DNA of 64,000 bases from Cyrtodaria siliqua (taxonomy: Eukaryota > Mollusca > Bivalvia > Adapedonta > Hiatellidae). Each line of letters starts with the position of its first letter. Positions within the stretch are counted from its first letter, which is position 1. Position numbers and translations under genes: made by a program. The notes beneath the pieces were generated by a model that saw only the letters and a list, made by a program, of their open reading frames with translations, was not told where the DNA came from and made no database searches. The stretch lies in contig JAWPHD010001285.1 in assembly GCA_037043455.1 (NCBI GenBank), positions 244,001 through 308,000 of the forward strand, in the 5' to 3' direction. Positions 21,641 through 33,424 of the stretch are shown piece by piece.

Positions 21641-22660
21641 TGCACCAAACCTCAAACTTACCCTACTGTCATCCCATTAAAACAGGACAATGGAAATAAA
21701 GAAATCCCAGCCATGATCTAATCTCTAACCAACAGGGCAGCATCAATGGGCAATATAAGTAAAACACAAATATGCTCGTGTAAATATAATACAAAACAAC
21801 AATAGCCTAGAAAGCCACAATGATGGTACTCAGTGACTTGGCAGAAGCCAGAGCAACAAGAGAATAAACCATTAAGCGCACGACAAGAAAGATCATAGAC
21901 AAACATCAAACGCCACCGTTCCAATGGGCTTTAGGTAGGCGTCATCATAGGGTCCACAGCCTGTCCGGTCATCGTACAATTAAAGAGGAAAGCATAGTGG
22001 CGAACTGTATAAGGGTCCACCACCAAGCATGCAGTACGTTGCAAAATGATAGGGTCATAACCTCTTTTGATAAACTTTTTAACAAGTTTAACAAAGATAG
22101 TATGAAAGTGATTATGACAAAGAATCTTACGAAGTTTATAAATCACATCACCATAGAAGTCAGGTTGTGATAGTCCTTGTCGCAGAAGAGTCCTTACTTT
22201 TATAATTGGAAAGAAGATCAGGGTTACGATAATGCAATTTTGCAAAGTTTTACGAAGTTTATGGTTACGGTAACCCTGATTGAGTAGATTTTTAGTTATA
22301 TAAAGATTACGAATATTAAAGTCCTCAACTCGAGAACAAGCTCTCGAAAAACGAATAAGTTGAGATACATACATCCCATAAGAAGTTGCTCGGGGAACAT
22401 CCCCATCTAAGTGGAGATAATTAACAATTAGTCAAAATTAAAATCATCTCTCTTGTCATAGATTTTGCTAATTATTTCACCATTTTCAGTCGAGAGATCT
22501 AAATAAAGAAAAGAAGCGTTATTATCAGATATATTGGCTTTGTTAAGCTGAAGTTCTTTAGGATAAATATTATTAACCATAGTCGGAAAGAAAGGGTTGT
22601 CAATGTTCAATATGTTATCCAGATATATTTCACATTGTAATCCACATTTGGAGAGTAAGG
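21620..22660 (-). mobile_element. RT-element 3' half: C-terminal RT-associated region plus 3' UTR
   Basis: On the minus strand two open segments (22428-22610 and 21931-22374) encode a chain familiar from invertebrate RT-containing elements: ELQLNKANISDNNASFLYLDL, SKIYDKRDDFNFD, then after a frameshift YVSQLIRFSRACS, NQGYRNHKLRKTL and FYGDVIYKLRKI. The RT catalytic motif lies upstream and is absent. The following 300 bases (21925 down to about 21620) are the 3' UTR, and this UTR recurs at 24055-24340 and 28080-28260. I recall close homologues in bivalves and cnidarians but am not certain of the clade; a Penelope-like or related group is possible. Confidence 0.65.
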
Positions 22661-24970
22661 GGACTCGTTATGTCTTAGCAAACAGTTGAAATGTATATGA
22701 CATATAATTTATCCCATTTTCAGTATTTTTTGTAAAATAACGGAAGTTGTTGTAGGTTTACTTGCTACCGTCATGTTTTAACGACGAGTACATAATTATC
22801 ATTATTAGATGAAGCTTCAGAAAAAAAAATCATGTTCTTTTTGTTTGCCAATAGTTTGCTTGGAGAAGGACACCATGTAAATAATGGGTATAAGTGGCAT
22901 TGATGAAAGATATTTGTCAATCCCTAATCATTTTAAATACTGCTTTGCTGTTGTACGAATATGTAGTTACTTGTTAGGAATAGCGATATGAGAGGTGGAA
23001 ATAATACAGAATGAGAATATATCTATATAATATTTTGTTTGATTTTTTGTAAGGAAATCCGTTTATTTTCCCCGTCTTCTGTGAGTGAGGGTCGGGCAAC
23101 CATTCCCATCGTACCCCTAATAGTACATTATGAACAGTAAGCAACAATCGCCATTATATAAGTAGATACTTTGATCATTTCAGAATATTAATAATACTCA
23201 TGTTTCAAAAGTTAAGCATTATTCTCGTTACTAATCATTCTATTCTGATGGCACATGCTAGTGATGTTATTAATCAAATTATATTACGTTTTAATATATT
23301 TCATTTACCTTTAACCTAACTTCGTGTACAGACTCTGGTGCTCTGAAATACAATCCAAAATGTTACCTTACCCCATTGCCTGGGAACTGTCATTCCAGTT
23401 TGAAAAGCAGGTTAAAGCAGGCGTGCTTTTTAGATTCAACTGCTTCTTACTGACATTCATTAGTAATCAGTTCTGTACCGCCCGAATTCATAATTCTCTC
23501 CACCGAAGCCATATGAAGTAAGGATGTGTGTTCTCTTTGATCGCGCAAAGCACATATGATCGTATATACACACCATCATGTAATCCTCCTCGCATGTGCT
23601 AGTATTCTCTCTTTAGTATCAAACTTTAACATCTCTTCCTTTAAAACATCCTTCCACCGTAAACCAATTTGATGACCAATTTTAGAAGACATTTCGTTTG
23701 CGAGCATACAAAGAAGACAACTACTCATTTAAGTGAGATGGTTTACTACCTTGCAAGTCATACATATTGTTATCCCCATTTGGAGAATAAGGGGAGCAAA
23801 CTCACACTCTTGAAATATATACGGCATATAACTCATCATTAAAGTAACAGATGTTGGTGTAGGCTTTCTTGCTACAGTTCTATTTTTCACACCGATTACA
23901 CAATTATTATTAGAGAAATCACGTAAATAGGGGATTAAGGAAAATTAAACAGGTTCCTTTGAAAAGGACAAAATATAAATAATTAGGTTAAACGACATTG
24001 ATGAAAGATACTAATATTTTTCATTAGTAAAGTAACGTAAGTTGTTGTTAATGCCCTCAATCGTTTGTTGCTCTGGCTTCTGCCAAGTCATTGAGTACTT
24101 TCTTTGTGGCTTTCTAGGCTATTGGTTTTTGTATTTATATATAAACGAGCATCTTTGTGTTGCTTATTAATGCTGCTTTGTTGGATAGAGAATAGTTCAT
24201 GGTGGGGATTTCTTTATTAACACTATCCTGTTTTATTCGGATGGCAGTAGTGTAAGTGTGAGGTTTGGAGCTCCCTATAACCTAGTTTAAACCCCAGCAG
24301 CCGTTCCAAGGCGGTAGCCCTATTGTCGACCCTTTTGTGTTTGTGATGTCCTATTTGGCCTTTCATTCATCTTTAAAGTTGTTCTTTGTTTCTGTGTATG
24401 TTTGTTGTTGACTGTCGTCCTAGAATGTTACTTTTCCTGTTCGATTTTATATCTATATTTCTTGCTAACGTCCTATTTTTCACGGCGATTAGACATTTAT
24501 TATGATTAGAGATGGAGCTTAAGGACAAATAAATATGTTATTTCTTCCCTGTGTTTGCTTAGAAAAGGACACATGTTAGTAATGGGTATAAATAACATTA
24601 ACTGTCACTGTAACTGTCTGTTAATATGTCACTGTCTAATCTGTTTAAATACTACTTTGCTGTTGTACGAATATGTAGTCTTTATTTCATTTGAAATAGG
24701 TACAGCGATGTGGGAGATTGAAATATACACAGAATGGAAATAAATATATACCCTTTTTTATTGGGTGAGGGGGTGGGTCGGGGTGGTTGGGGTGATTTGT
24801 GTAAGGAAAATATTTTATTTCCCCCGTCTTACGTGTGTGAGTGTCGGGAAGCTATTCCCACCGTACTAATAGTACCTTATGAACAATAAGTAACACTCAA
24901 GATAATATAATTAGATTCTTTGATCAATTCAGAATATTAATAATACTAATTACTCCACTATCAAATATGT
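22640..24970 (+). repeat. two units of a ~1.13-kb dispersed/tandem repeat
   Basis: The phrase 'cc.catttggaga.taaggggagt' at 22644 recurs at 23774, a spacing of 1130 bases. Downstream landmarks repeat in the same order: 'gttgttgtaggtttacttgctac', 'aaataatgggtataa..gacattgatgaaagata', 'gagtgtcgggcagccattcccac' and 'cagaatattaataata'. Unit 2 is interrupted at about 24055-24430 by a copy of the RT-element 3' UTR. Further units lie at 28430-30230. Confidence 0.7.
24055..24430 (+). mobile_element. RT-element 3' UTR fragment
   Basis: This matches, in the opposite orientation, the 3' UTR at 21620-21925: 'gctctggcttctgccaagtca', 'tggctttctaggctattg' and 'tttaaaccccagcagcc'. It continues with 'ccgttccaaggcggtagccct'. 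It contains no coding part. Confidence 0.65.
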
Positions 24971-25379
24971 TTGTATAATTTTGAAGACGTCACACATTCT
25001 GTAAATCTTTCAAAACGCCATCCGACATGAAATAAATATACTGTTGTGTATATGCTTTGTGGTTAATTGATTGTCCGATAAGGTGTCTTGTTAGAACCTG
25101 TTGAGATCTAACTATATTATAATGAACACGATGAAGACTCCTGATGATGTCTCTTTTTAAATAAGTTTTTGTAGTAATCTAACAAGGCGAGTTTGTATAC
25201 ATTTATTTTTGATCGTTTTCAAAAATCGGTGATAAGATGATGTGATCTGTGTTATGTGGAAGTTGGTTGAAAAGTACAGTATATGGAAGGGAGATATTTA
25301 TTGAAAGATACAAAAACAAAGGATAAGTACTTTTTTTAAAAACTTTGTATAAATCTAGCCTGTTAGGAGCAAATATTCG

Positions 25380-26345
25380 AAGCTGTTGGGCACATTCGAA
25401 AGGCTAGACGTATACTACAGCCTGTTGGAGCATTGTTCGAAGAAGCTGTTGAATACATTCGAATACGTAAGACAATTATACAAGAGGCTGTTGGGGCATA
25501 TATTCGAAGATGCTGTCCACATTCGAATACGTTAGACATATACTAGAGCGTGTTGGGGCATATATTCGAAGCTGTGGACACATTCGAATACGTTAGACAT
25601 ATACTAGAGCATGTTGGGACATATATTCGAAGCTGTTGGGCACGTTCGAATAGGTAAGACAAATACTAGAGCCTGATGGGGCATATATTCGAAGCTGTTG
25701 GACACATTCAAAGATGTTAGACATATACTAGAACCTTGTCTAGCATACATTCGAAGCTGTTGGGCACATTAAAATACATTAGAAATATACTAGAGACTTT
25801 TGAGGCATATATGAATCTGTTGGGCACATTACAATACGTTAGAAAAATACTAGAGACTTTTGGGGCATATATTCGAACTTGTGGGACATATTCGAATACG
25901 TTAGACATATAGCCGAGTATGTATGGGGTATAAAATTGAGCCTGTTGAGCATATTCAAAAACGTTAGGGATATACTAGAGTATGTAAGTAGAATATATTC
26001 GAGCCTGTTGTGGTATTACATTCAACGATGTTGTGCATTGACATATACTAGAGCCTGTTGGGGCATTACATTCAAAGCTGTTCGGCATATTCCAACCCAT
26101 TAGGCGTATACTTTAGCATGATGTTGGGGTATATATTTGAAGATGTAAGGCATATATTTGAGCCTGTTAGGTATTCTATTCGAAGCTAGTGACCACAATT
26201 GAATCCGTAAAGCGTATACCAGAGCTTGTTGTGGTATACATTTGAAGCCGTTGAAGTCAATTCTAAAGGCATATAACAGAGTCACTTGGGCATACATTCG
26301 AAGCAGTCGGGCATATTGGAATCCGTGGGGCATAAGCTAGCCTGT
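25380..26345. repeat. minisatellite, unit about 61 bp
   Basis: About 15 degenerate head-to-tail units read 'ttagacatatactagagcctgttggggcatatattcgaagctgttggacacattcgaatac' in outline. The spacing between successive 'cattcgaatacg' blocks is about 61 bases where clean (for example 25520 to 25580). Divergence grows toward the right. ORFs of 60-77 codons here are products of the repeat. Confidence 0.85.
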
Positions 26346-26559
26346 TTGGGCGGAAGAAAGTGTATATGTCTTCAGGTTACATTAGTCGGAGTAGTCTCCC
26401 TTGTATCGTAACTCAGCTTTACCAACCTTTGTATAAAGAGTTTCTATTATCGACATCCTATGACATCAACTTTTTGTTTTAACCTGTTAGTGGTCATTAT
26501 TTTAAATAAAGTATAATCACGTTCACTAAAATTCATATAATTGCATGTTTGCAACCGTT

Positions 26560-27195
26560 GGGTAGTTACATAATTGAAGCTGCGGTTATAGGTTCGAAAA
26601 CGCTGGGCAGTTGCATGTTTGATGCATCTAGTTAGTTATAATTGTAAAGCCGCCGAGTAATTAGCATGTTGAGGCCGCTGGTTCGTTGCATGTTTGAATC
26701 CGCTTGTGATTGTATGTTTAAAGTCGCTGGGCAATTCCATGTTAGATGCCGCTGTTCACTTATATGTTTGACACCGCATGGTTATTGCAGGTTTAAAGCC
26801 GCTGTACAATCACATGTTTAATGCTGATGGCAGTTGCGTGTTTGAAACGCTGGGTAGTTGCATGCTTGAAACTGCTGTAAAGTTATAGGTTCGAAAACGC
26901 TTGGAAGCTACATTTTTGAAGCCGCTGGGTAGCTGCATGTTGAAGCCACTTGTCAGTTGTATGCTTTAAGTCGCTTGGTAATAAATAATGTGTTTAAAGC
27001 CCCTGGGAAGTTGCATGTTTTAAACCGCTGGAGAGTTGCATGTTTAAAGCCGCTGGGCATTCATATGTTTAATGCCGATTGGCAGTTGCGTGTTTCAAAT
27101 CGCTTGGCAGGTGTATGTTTAAAGCTGTAGGACAGTTATATGTTTGAAGGCGCTTGGTAATTGTATGTTTAAAACCGCTGGGCAGCTGCATGCAA
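26560..27195. repeat. minisatellite, unit about 26 bp
   Basis: Roughly 24 degenerate copies of a unit like 'gccgctgggcagttgcatgtttaaa' occur. Adjacent clean copies near 27045-27120 are 25-26 bases long. The array directly follows the 61-bp minisatellite after a 215-base gap and has an unrelated unit. Confidence 0.85.
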
Positions 27196-27199
27196 AAAA

Positions 27200-28075
27200 A
27201 AACTTTAGAAAAGCTATTTTCAAAACGTGGTACATATTTTATAATGTACATGTTTTACCGGTGCCTGCTACGTCAACACATATCGCCATTTATTACATCT
27301 GGCTTCACTTTTACAGAAGAATATATCGGCTGTAAAATTAAATGCTGTTGTGTATTCAGTGTCATACGCGATTCATCAATCTTCTAGAATCTTGCTTCAT
27401 GTGCGATTATTGTCATTGGTCATCTACACTCTTGGATGTTTAGACTAAGGAAGGTGTATTGCTAAGCATAAAATACCCAAACGTGCTATAACTGCTACAC
27501 ATGAGATAATATATATATACAATAATGTATCAAGTTGTACATGTGTTCTTATGTGTACTTAGTTTGACGAATTAAATAAATTTAATGAGTTATATTTTGA
27601 TGAGAAACTTGTAAATATTTTGATTAGAGCGTAGAAAACAGACCAGTTAAAATTGGTTGCACACGTCATTACCGAAAACAAAACTGAAAAATACACATGC
27701 CAATACAAAAAAAATGCCGATGTTGAATATATGTTCAAGCAATTGACTTTTTATAAAATAAATAATTTGGGATTTGTGTAGTAAGAAAAGGCTGGCATAT
27801 AAATTATTCTAGGGCCAGAGAAATATTATTAGTAAAGTCTAATCATTATTGGTTTAGATATAAAGGCATTTGATTTACATATAATGAGTCTAGGTGGGGC
27901 TACATTTGTTGCAAATAGCGGTCTAGTCTGAATCGGTAAAGTACTCGTATGTGGTAGAAGATGATGATGTTAGAAAACGTGTGTCTCTCAATTCATGAAT
28001 TTGATTGGTACATAGCGTGCCCGTTCTTTATTTAAAAATCTAAAATTCTAGATACATCCTGGGATGTTTATTTTC
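27200..28075. other. intergenic, no gene seen
   Basis: AT-rich sequence without supported ORFs or obvious repeats. Confidence 0.5.
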
Positions 28076-28079
28076 TTGT

Positions 28080-28260
28080 ATATATATCTTTAGTTAGTTT
28101 CTCTGGATGTGGACCTTATTGTTAGAGATTTCCTTTTGATGGGATGTAGTTTTGTTTACACTGTCTTGTCTTTTTGGGCGCTGAAGACAGGATAATAGCG
28201 AGGATTGTCCTTATTGCCTACTGACCGTTCCAAGACGGTAACCCTGTCTTCACCACCATT
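28080..28260 (+). mobile_element. RT-element 3' UTR fragment
   Basis: Diverged match to the 3' UTR at 21620-21925 and 24055-24430, in the order 'gttagagatttc', 'ttacactgtctt', 'gaccgttccaagacggtaaccct'. Confidence 0.5.
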
Positions 28261-28916
28261 TCTGTTGTTTTTTGTCTCTTTCATTGTAGTTTCAAAATAT
28301 AAATATTTTATAATTGTTTAAGTTTACGAATCATATTTACATGCATGCATAGTACATTCCAATTTATGTGCTCCCCAGTCTTTTAACTATTTGTCCTAAT
28401 GTTGTGCGTACATGTAGCTATTCACATTACAAATCATTCTCGTATGTCTAACGGCGTGTACAGAATCTTCCTCTGAAATACAATCCAAATTATTATCTGA
28501 CTCCATTGCTTGCTAACTTTCATTTCAGTTTTTAAAGCAGTGTAATGCAGGCGTTCTTTTTAGACTCTACTGACCGTTCCAAGACGGTAACCCTGTCTTC
28601 ACCACCATTTCTGTTGTTTTTTGTCTCTTTCATTGTAGTTTCAAAATATAAATATTTTATAATTGTTTAAGTTTACGAATCATATTTACATGCATGCATA
28701 GTACATTCCAATTTATGTGCTCCCCAGTCTTTTAACTATTTGTCCTAATGTTGTGCGTACATGTAGCTATTCACATTACAAATCATTCTCGTATGTCTAA
28801 CGGCGTGTACAGAATCTTCCTCTGAAATACAATCCAAATTATTATCTGACTCCATTGCTTGCTAACTTTCATTTCAGTTTTTAAAGCAGTGTAATGCAGG
28901 CGTTCTTTTTAGACTC
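28218..28916 (+). repeat. 349-bp near-perfect tandem duplication
   Basis: The sequence from 28218 repeats from 28567 with no difference seen by eye, ending at 28916. The unit starts in the RT-element 3' UTR and ends in the dispersed 1.13-kb repeat. It is either very recent or an assembly artefact. Confidence 0.9.
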
Positions 28917-30230
28917 ATTGTTAGTATTATGCTCATGTGAACAAATAACACACACATTAATGACACGCGTTAATAATAAGATCGGTACCGCCCAAATATA
29001 AAACTCTCTCCACAGAAGCCATAGTAAGTATGTATTTGTGTTTTCTTTGATCACCCAAATCACCTATGATCGTATACACCATAATGTAATCCTCTTCGAA
29101 GGTGCTAGTATTCTCTCTTTATTACCAGCTTTTAACACCTCTTCCTTTAAAACATCCACCATAAACCAATACCATGCACACCTTTGGAAGACATTTTCTC
29201 TGTCGTTTGTTGAGCATTTATACTCAACAACTACACGGTTTATTACCTGAGGTGGTGTATTCCCATACATTACAATTCATATTGAAATCCCCATTTGGAG
29301 AGTAAGGGGAGTAACTCGTTATGTCTTAGCAAACACACACTTGAAATGTATAAGGCATATAATTCATTAGTTGTTGTAGGTTTTCTTGATACCGTCTTTT
29401 TGCTTGGAGAACGACAAAATGTAAATAATGGATATAAATGGCATTGATGAAAGATACATATCAATGTTAAGTCTGTTTAAATACTGATTTGATGTTGTGC
29501 GAAAATGTATTTACTTGACATGTTCTTTAAATACGAATAGCGATATGGGAGATGGAAATATATATAAAATTGGGAATATATATATAAAATCATATACTTA
29601 TGGGGGAGGGGGGGGGGGGGGGGGGTGAGGGGGTGAGGGGGTGAGGGGGTGTATTTGTACGGCAATAGGGTTTTTTCCACCTTCTTCCGTGTGTGAGTGT
29701 CGGGCAGCCATTCCCACAATACAACTAATTGAACCTTATGAACAGTAATAACCAATAGTATATAATTAGTTTCTTTGATCAATTCAGAATATTAATAATA
29801 ATCATGTTTCAACGGTTTGGTATAATTATTCTCGTTACTAATCATTCTATTCTGATCGCACATGTAAGTGGTATTATTAATATAAGTATATTAAGTTTTA
29901 ATATATTGCATTTACCGCACAAATACAAACCTCTCTCCACCAAAGCCATGCCATAGTAAGCATACATGTGTGTTTTCTGTGATCACCACAATCAACTATG
30001 ATCGTATACACCATCATGTAATCCTCCTCGCATGTGCTAGTATTCTCTCTTTAAGGAGGGTAAGGGGAGTAATTCCTTATGTCGTAGCAAACCCACAAAC
30101 TTGCAATGTATATGGCATACAATTCATTATTAGAGCAACGGACGTTGTTGTAGGGTTTCTTGCTTCCGTCCTATTTTTCACGACGATTACACAATTATCA
30201 TTGAGCAATTGAGTGAACATGGAGCTTAAA
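28430..30230 (+). repeat. further units of the ~1.13-kb repeat, partly deleted
   Basis: Landmarks of the unit at 22640 recur: 'gtgtacagaatct..ctctgaaatacaatcc' (28455, 28804), 'ccccatttggagagtaaggggagt' (29287), 'ggagggtaaggggagtaa' (30056), and the 'catgtaatcctc.tcg.a.gtgctagtattctctcttta' block at 29084 and 30015. Spacing between the last two starts is 769 bases, so that unit has a deletion. A G-rich run at 29602-29652 (a G-run plus GTGAGGGG repeats) lies inside. Confidence 0.65.
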
Positions 30231-30690
30231 GCTACAGAGTCTCTATATCAATCGATTTCCTCTTTGTAGGTTGCGGTACACTAATTGCTTTCCCATAGGC
30301 CACAATGCAAGCTTTTCCGAAGATAAAAAATATAAATAAACATACAAATTCAAAAAGAAAGTTAAAATTCATCATGTTTCCCCTACAGAACTTTCCATGG
30401 GGGCCGCCATATTTGTTTACATGCAAAACCGCAATAAATATTTACCTGTTTTTGAGTGGGGGTTAATCTCACAATTTCATGTTTAAAAAATACATTTGGT
30501 AAAAATAAATGCTCTCATTTTAATAAATGTTATTTATTAATTAATTAACAACTCTGAAAATGTATTTTGAGACATTTATCTGGAATGTTTTAATTTGTGT
30601 GACCTTTCACTTCTGGCTGAGGTCACTCCTGGAAAGGGGCGTAGCCAAGTCCATGCTATATTTAGGATACCGCAACCTGTAAGCGTGTCT
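30231..30690. other. possible small inverted-repeat element
   Basis: An 11-base inverted pair (AGGTTGCGGTA near 30268 and TACCGCAACCT near 30669) brackets about 410 bases of AT-rich DNA. No target duplication was recognised. No gene is seen. Confidence 0.25.
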
Positions 30691-30839
30691 TTATTTGTAA
30701 CTTCATGTTCACCAGCTCATGTCGAAATCGGGTATGTAAGCGAGCAAATATAGCGCAGGAAATCATTTACTGCATATACGTCGACCAGTGCACATCGTAC
30801 CTTTACACAGGTAACACTAATTTTTACAGAAGAAAAATT

Positions 30840-30908
30840 GCCTCTTTCAGGGTTCGAACACATGACCTTCTGATTTCAAGTCCGTAGCTCTATCCACTGA
30901 ACTATAAC
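30840..30908 (-). repeat. tRNA-like SINE head
   Basis: On the minus strand there is an A-box-like TAGTTCAGTGGATAGAGC and a B-box-like GTTCGAACCCT about 32 bases apart, with ACTTGAAATC between them. The arms do not form a convincing full cloverleaf, so this is a tRNA-derived repeat and not a tRNA gene. Confidence 0.5.
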
Positions 30909-31198
30909 GCTACTTGAGAAAATGGTGTGTGTGTGTAATTCTAAGGTTTATAGTCCGTCCGCCAACGAACACGTCAAGGTATACCTGACGCGATGGGCAC
31001 AATAGAGTCTGGACTTATTGAGAAAATGGTACACTAACTACCAATTATTATGAGGGAAAATAACTTAAAATATTTGAACGCACTTCAAGATGGATCAATA
31101 AATATGTAGGCCATCTTGTCGCACGTGTAAATTAACATTGCCTGTTGTAATTTTCAATGTTATCAGTACGAAACTAATACTTCGGTTCAAAACAACCA

Positions 31199-32200
31199 GA
31201 TCTCGACTTGTTCTTTGGAGATCGCTGAGCCCGATACTTATATTTAGTTATCGGTGGTACATTTTCAATTTCTTTTGTTTTCTTACTTAATTTTTGATTC
31301 AGTGGTTCCACTACTCCGGCCGATAAAAGGCTCTGGGTATTGTTGAACCACTCATAGGATATGTTGTCTGCTTTTTATACGCAGACTTCACAGCCATATG
31401 CATGCCATCTTCGGGATGGTTAAAATTTTGTACTATTGATTTTATGAATATTGAGTTCTGCTCAACCAGGGGCTAGAGGGCGTGAGCGATAGCTAGCCTA
31501 TTTCACTACCGCTCATGAACAGTTTCAATCAAACCGAGACTGCAATATTTCGTATGTGTCGTGCTCGGCCGTTTCCAAAGGTCCATTATCATACTCTTTT
31601 TTTATAGCACAGTGGCATTGCTTGTTCAGTGTGGCGGCAGTAAAACGTCTCCCCGCGCTTGCAATCAGTACTGTTATTCATTCGATCTTTGGAGATCGCT
31701 GAGCCAGCCCGATACTTATATTTAGGTATCGGTGGTAAATTTTCAATTTATTTTGTTTTCTTACTTAAGTTTTGATTCGGTGGTTCCACTACTCCTGCCG
31801 ATAAAAGGCTCTGGGTATTGTTTAACCGTTCATAGGATATGTTGTCTGCTTTTATACGCAGACTTCATAACCGCTGCTCCCAACTAAATTCCATTATGTT
31901 TATTTCGCTCTTCGGGGCATTTAATTGTATTAGATACTGGGACCATACGCCGTACGACATGGGGAAGCAGTAAACTCCATGTCCACCGCCATATGCATGC
32001 CATCTTCTGGATGTTTAAAATTGTGTACTATTGATTTTATGAATATTGAGTTCTGCTCAACCCGGTGCTAGAGGGCGTGAGCGATAGCTAGCATATTTCA
32101 CTACCGCTCATGAACAGTCTCAATCAAACCGAGACTGCAATATTTCGTATGTGTCGTGCTCGGCCGTTTCCAAAGGTCCATTATCATACTCTTTTGTTAT
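31199..32200 (+). repeat. two direct copies of an interspersed repeat
   Basis: Copy 1 (about 31199-31595) and copy 2 (about 31678-32195) share 'tttggagatcgctgagcc', 'ggttccactactcc.gccgataaaagg', 'taggatatgttgtctgc' and end with 'cggccgtttccaaaggtcc'. Copy 1 lacks about 115 internal bases that copy 2 has. A third copy lies inverted at about 59150-60920, split by a palindromic insertion. Confidence 0.75.
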
Positions 32201-32277
32201 TTAGCGCTTGATAAGTTTGTGTGCGCGCGTTTGTTATTACGTAGTGCCTATTTAGTGTTAAAAATGAAACTTACCAA

Positions 32278-32345
32278 TAAGTAGCCGTGGTCTAGTGGTT
32301 CAGCGTACAAAACTTACAAGTGCAAGGCTGTGGTTCAAATCCCGT
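32278..32345 (+). repeat. tRNA-like SINE head
   Basis: An A-box-like GTGGTCTAGTGGTTCAG and a B-box-like GTGGTTCAAATCC are about 35 bases apart. The acceptor ends do not pair, so it is a tRNA-derived repeat or tRNA pseudogene. Confidence 0.5.
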
Positions 32346-33055
32346 TCCGGGCAACTATTTATCGATGTTACCTGTACGGCGGCTTAATACAAATGTGAAA
32401 TTACGCATCGTTTTCTGCTTATATACCGACTTTTGGGGTGTAAGTCGATTTGAAACTACTTCACCCGTGACTCATTCATATTCATGCGTTTTTACCAGAT
32501 AAAATAGGGACTGTGTAGCTTTAAGGAGACATAAATATGTTCCTTTTTTTCCATTCCCTTTGTTTTGATTTGAGGACAATATGTAAATATAATGTGTGCG
32601 TGCATGCGTGCTTGCCGGCGTGCGTGTGTGTGTGTGGCTTCTCAATCGGTGGATAGCACGGTGGATTATTACGGGTTCAAGCCATCGATGCCACATTGTT
32701 TCTTCGGTGTATCCTTGATGGGCGGGATACTTTCCTTAGTGTCGTTTGTCGGATAGGAAAGTAAGGCGGGTGTTCCCATTTAAGCGAAATCTATCCTACA
32801 AGCACGTCAATGAATCATCCAGTAAGAGTTGAGCAGAGCTCCCGTATTCCCGTGTTTCCAACCCAACATTACCTGTTTGGCAACGGGTTACATCTAATTA
32901 AAACATTTCAATTTCATACATTGCTCTTAGATAAAAAATAATGATCAATTACTCCGGAAGAAATATAGTTAGAAGAAGTATTTAGAGGATCGTACATAAT
33001 TACCAGTTTAATATTGAATTTATTAAACTCGTTTTATAAAATTATATGATCCCTT
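32346..33055. other. intergenic, no gene seen
   Basis: A GTGCGTGCATGC-type simple repeat lies near 32596-32632. No supported gene. Confidence 0.45.
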
Positions 33056-33424
33056 ACGGAAAATACATATATGTTACTTATATGTCGAGATCTATGTTGC
33101 TTATATGTCAAGATGTATGTTACATATATGTCACTTATACTTGGCTTATATCTTTCACTTATAAGTGACTTATATTGATTTTAAATGCAAATGAGATCTA
33201 TGCCGCTTATAAGTATGCAAATGAGATCTATGTCACTTATATGTCCAGATAAGTATTGCAGTTCACTTATATGTCAAATATAAGTGACTTATAAGTGGCT
33301 TATATGTTTAGTTGGGATGTCAATGCTGTACATATAAGCAACATATAAGCCACTTATATGTCACATATAAGCCACTTATATGTCACATATAAGCCACTTA
33401 TATGTCACTTATATGTCAATTATT
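33056..33424. repeat. palindromic satellite, 22-bp core unit
   Basis: The right half is three tandem copies of a 22-base unit, ACATATAAGCCACTTATATGTC, itself a near-perfect palindrome. The left half (33056-33330) is a degenerate run of the same half-site ACTTATATGT in both orientations. The array could form cruciforms. Confidence 0.85.

Noticed and set aside
25717..26333. Several ORFs of 60-77 codons on both strands
   Set aside because: Products of the 61-bp minisatellite, with the repeated phrases expected from it.
25380..27195. CRISPR-like array
   Set aside because: Units are contiguous and diverged with no unique spacers, and the DNA is from an animal.
30266..30681. MITE with 11-base inverted ends
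   Set aside because: The ends are short and no target duplication is visible; chance cannot be excluded.
32278..32345. True tRNA gene
   Set aside because: A and B boxes are present but acceptor and anticodon stems do not pair well; the same holds for 30840-30908 and 54461-54545. Treated as tRNA-derived repeats.
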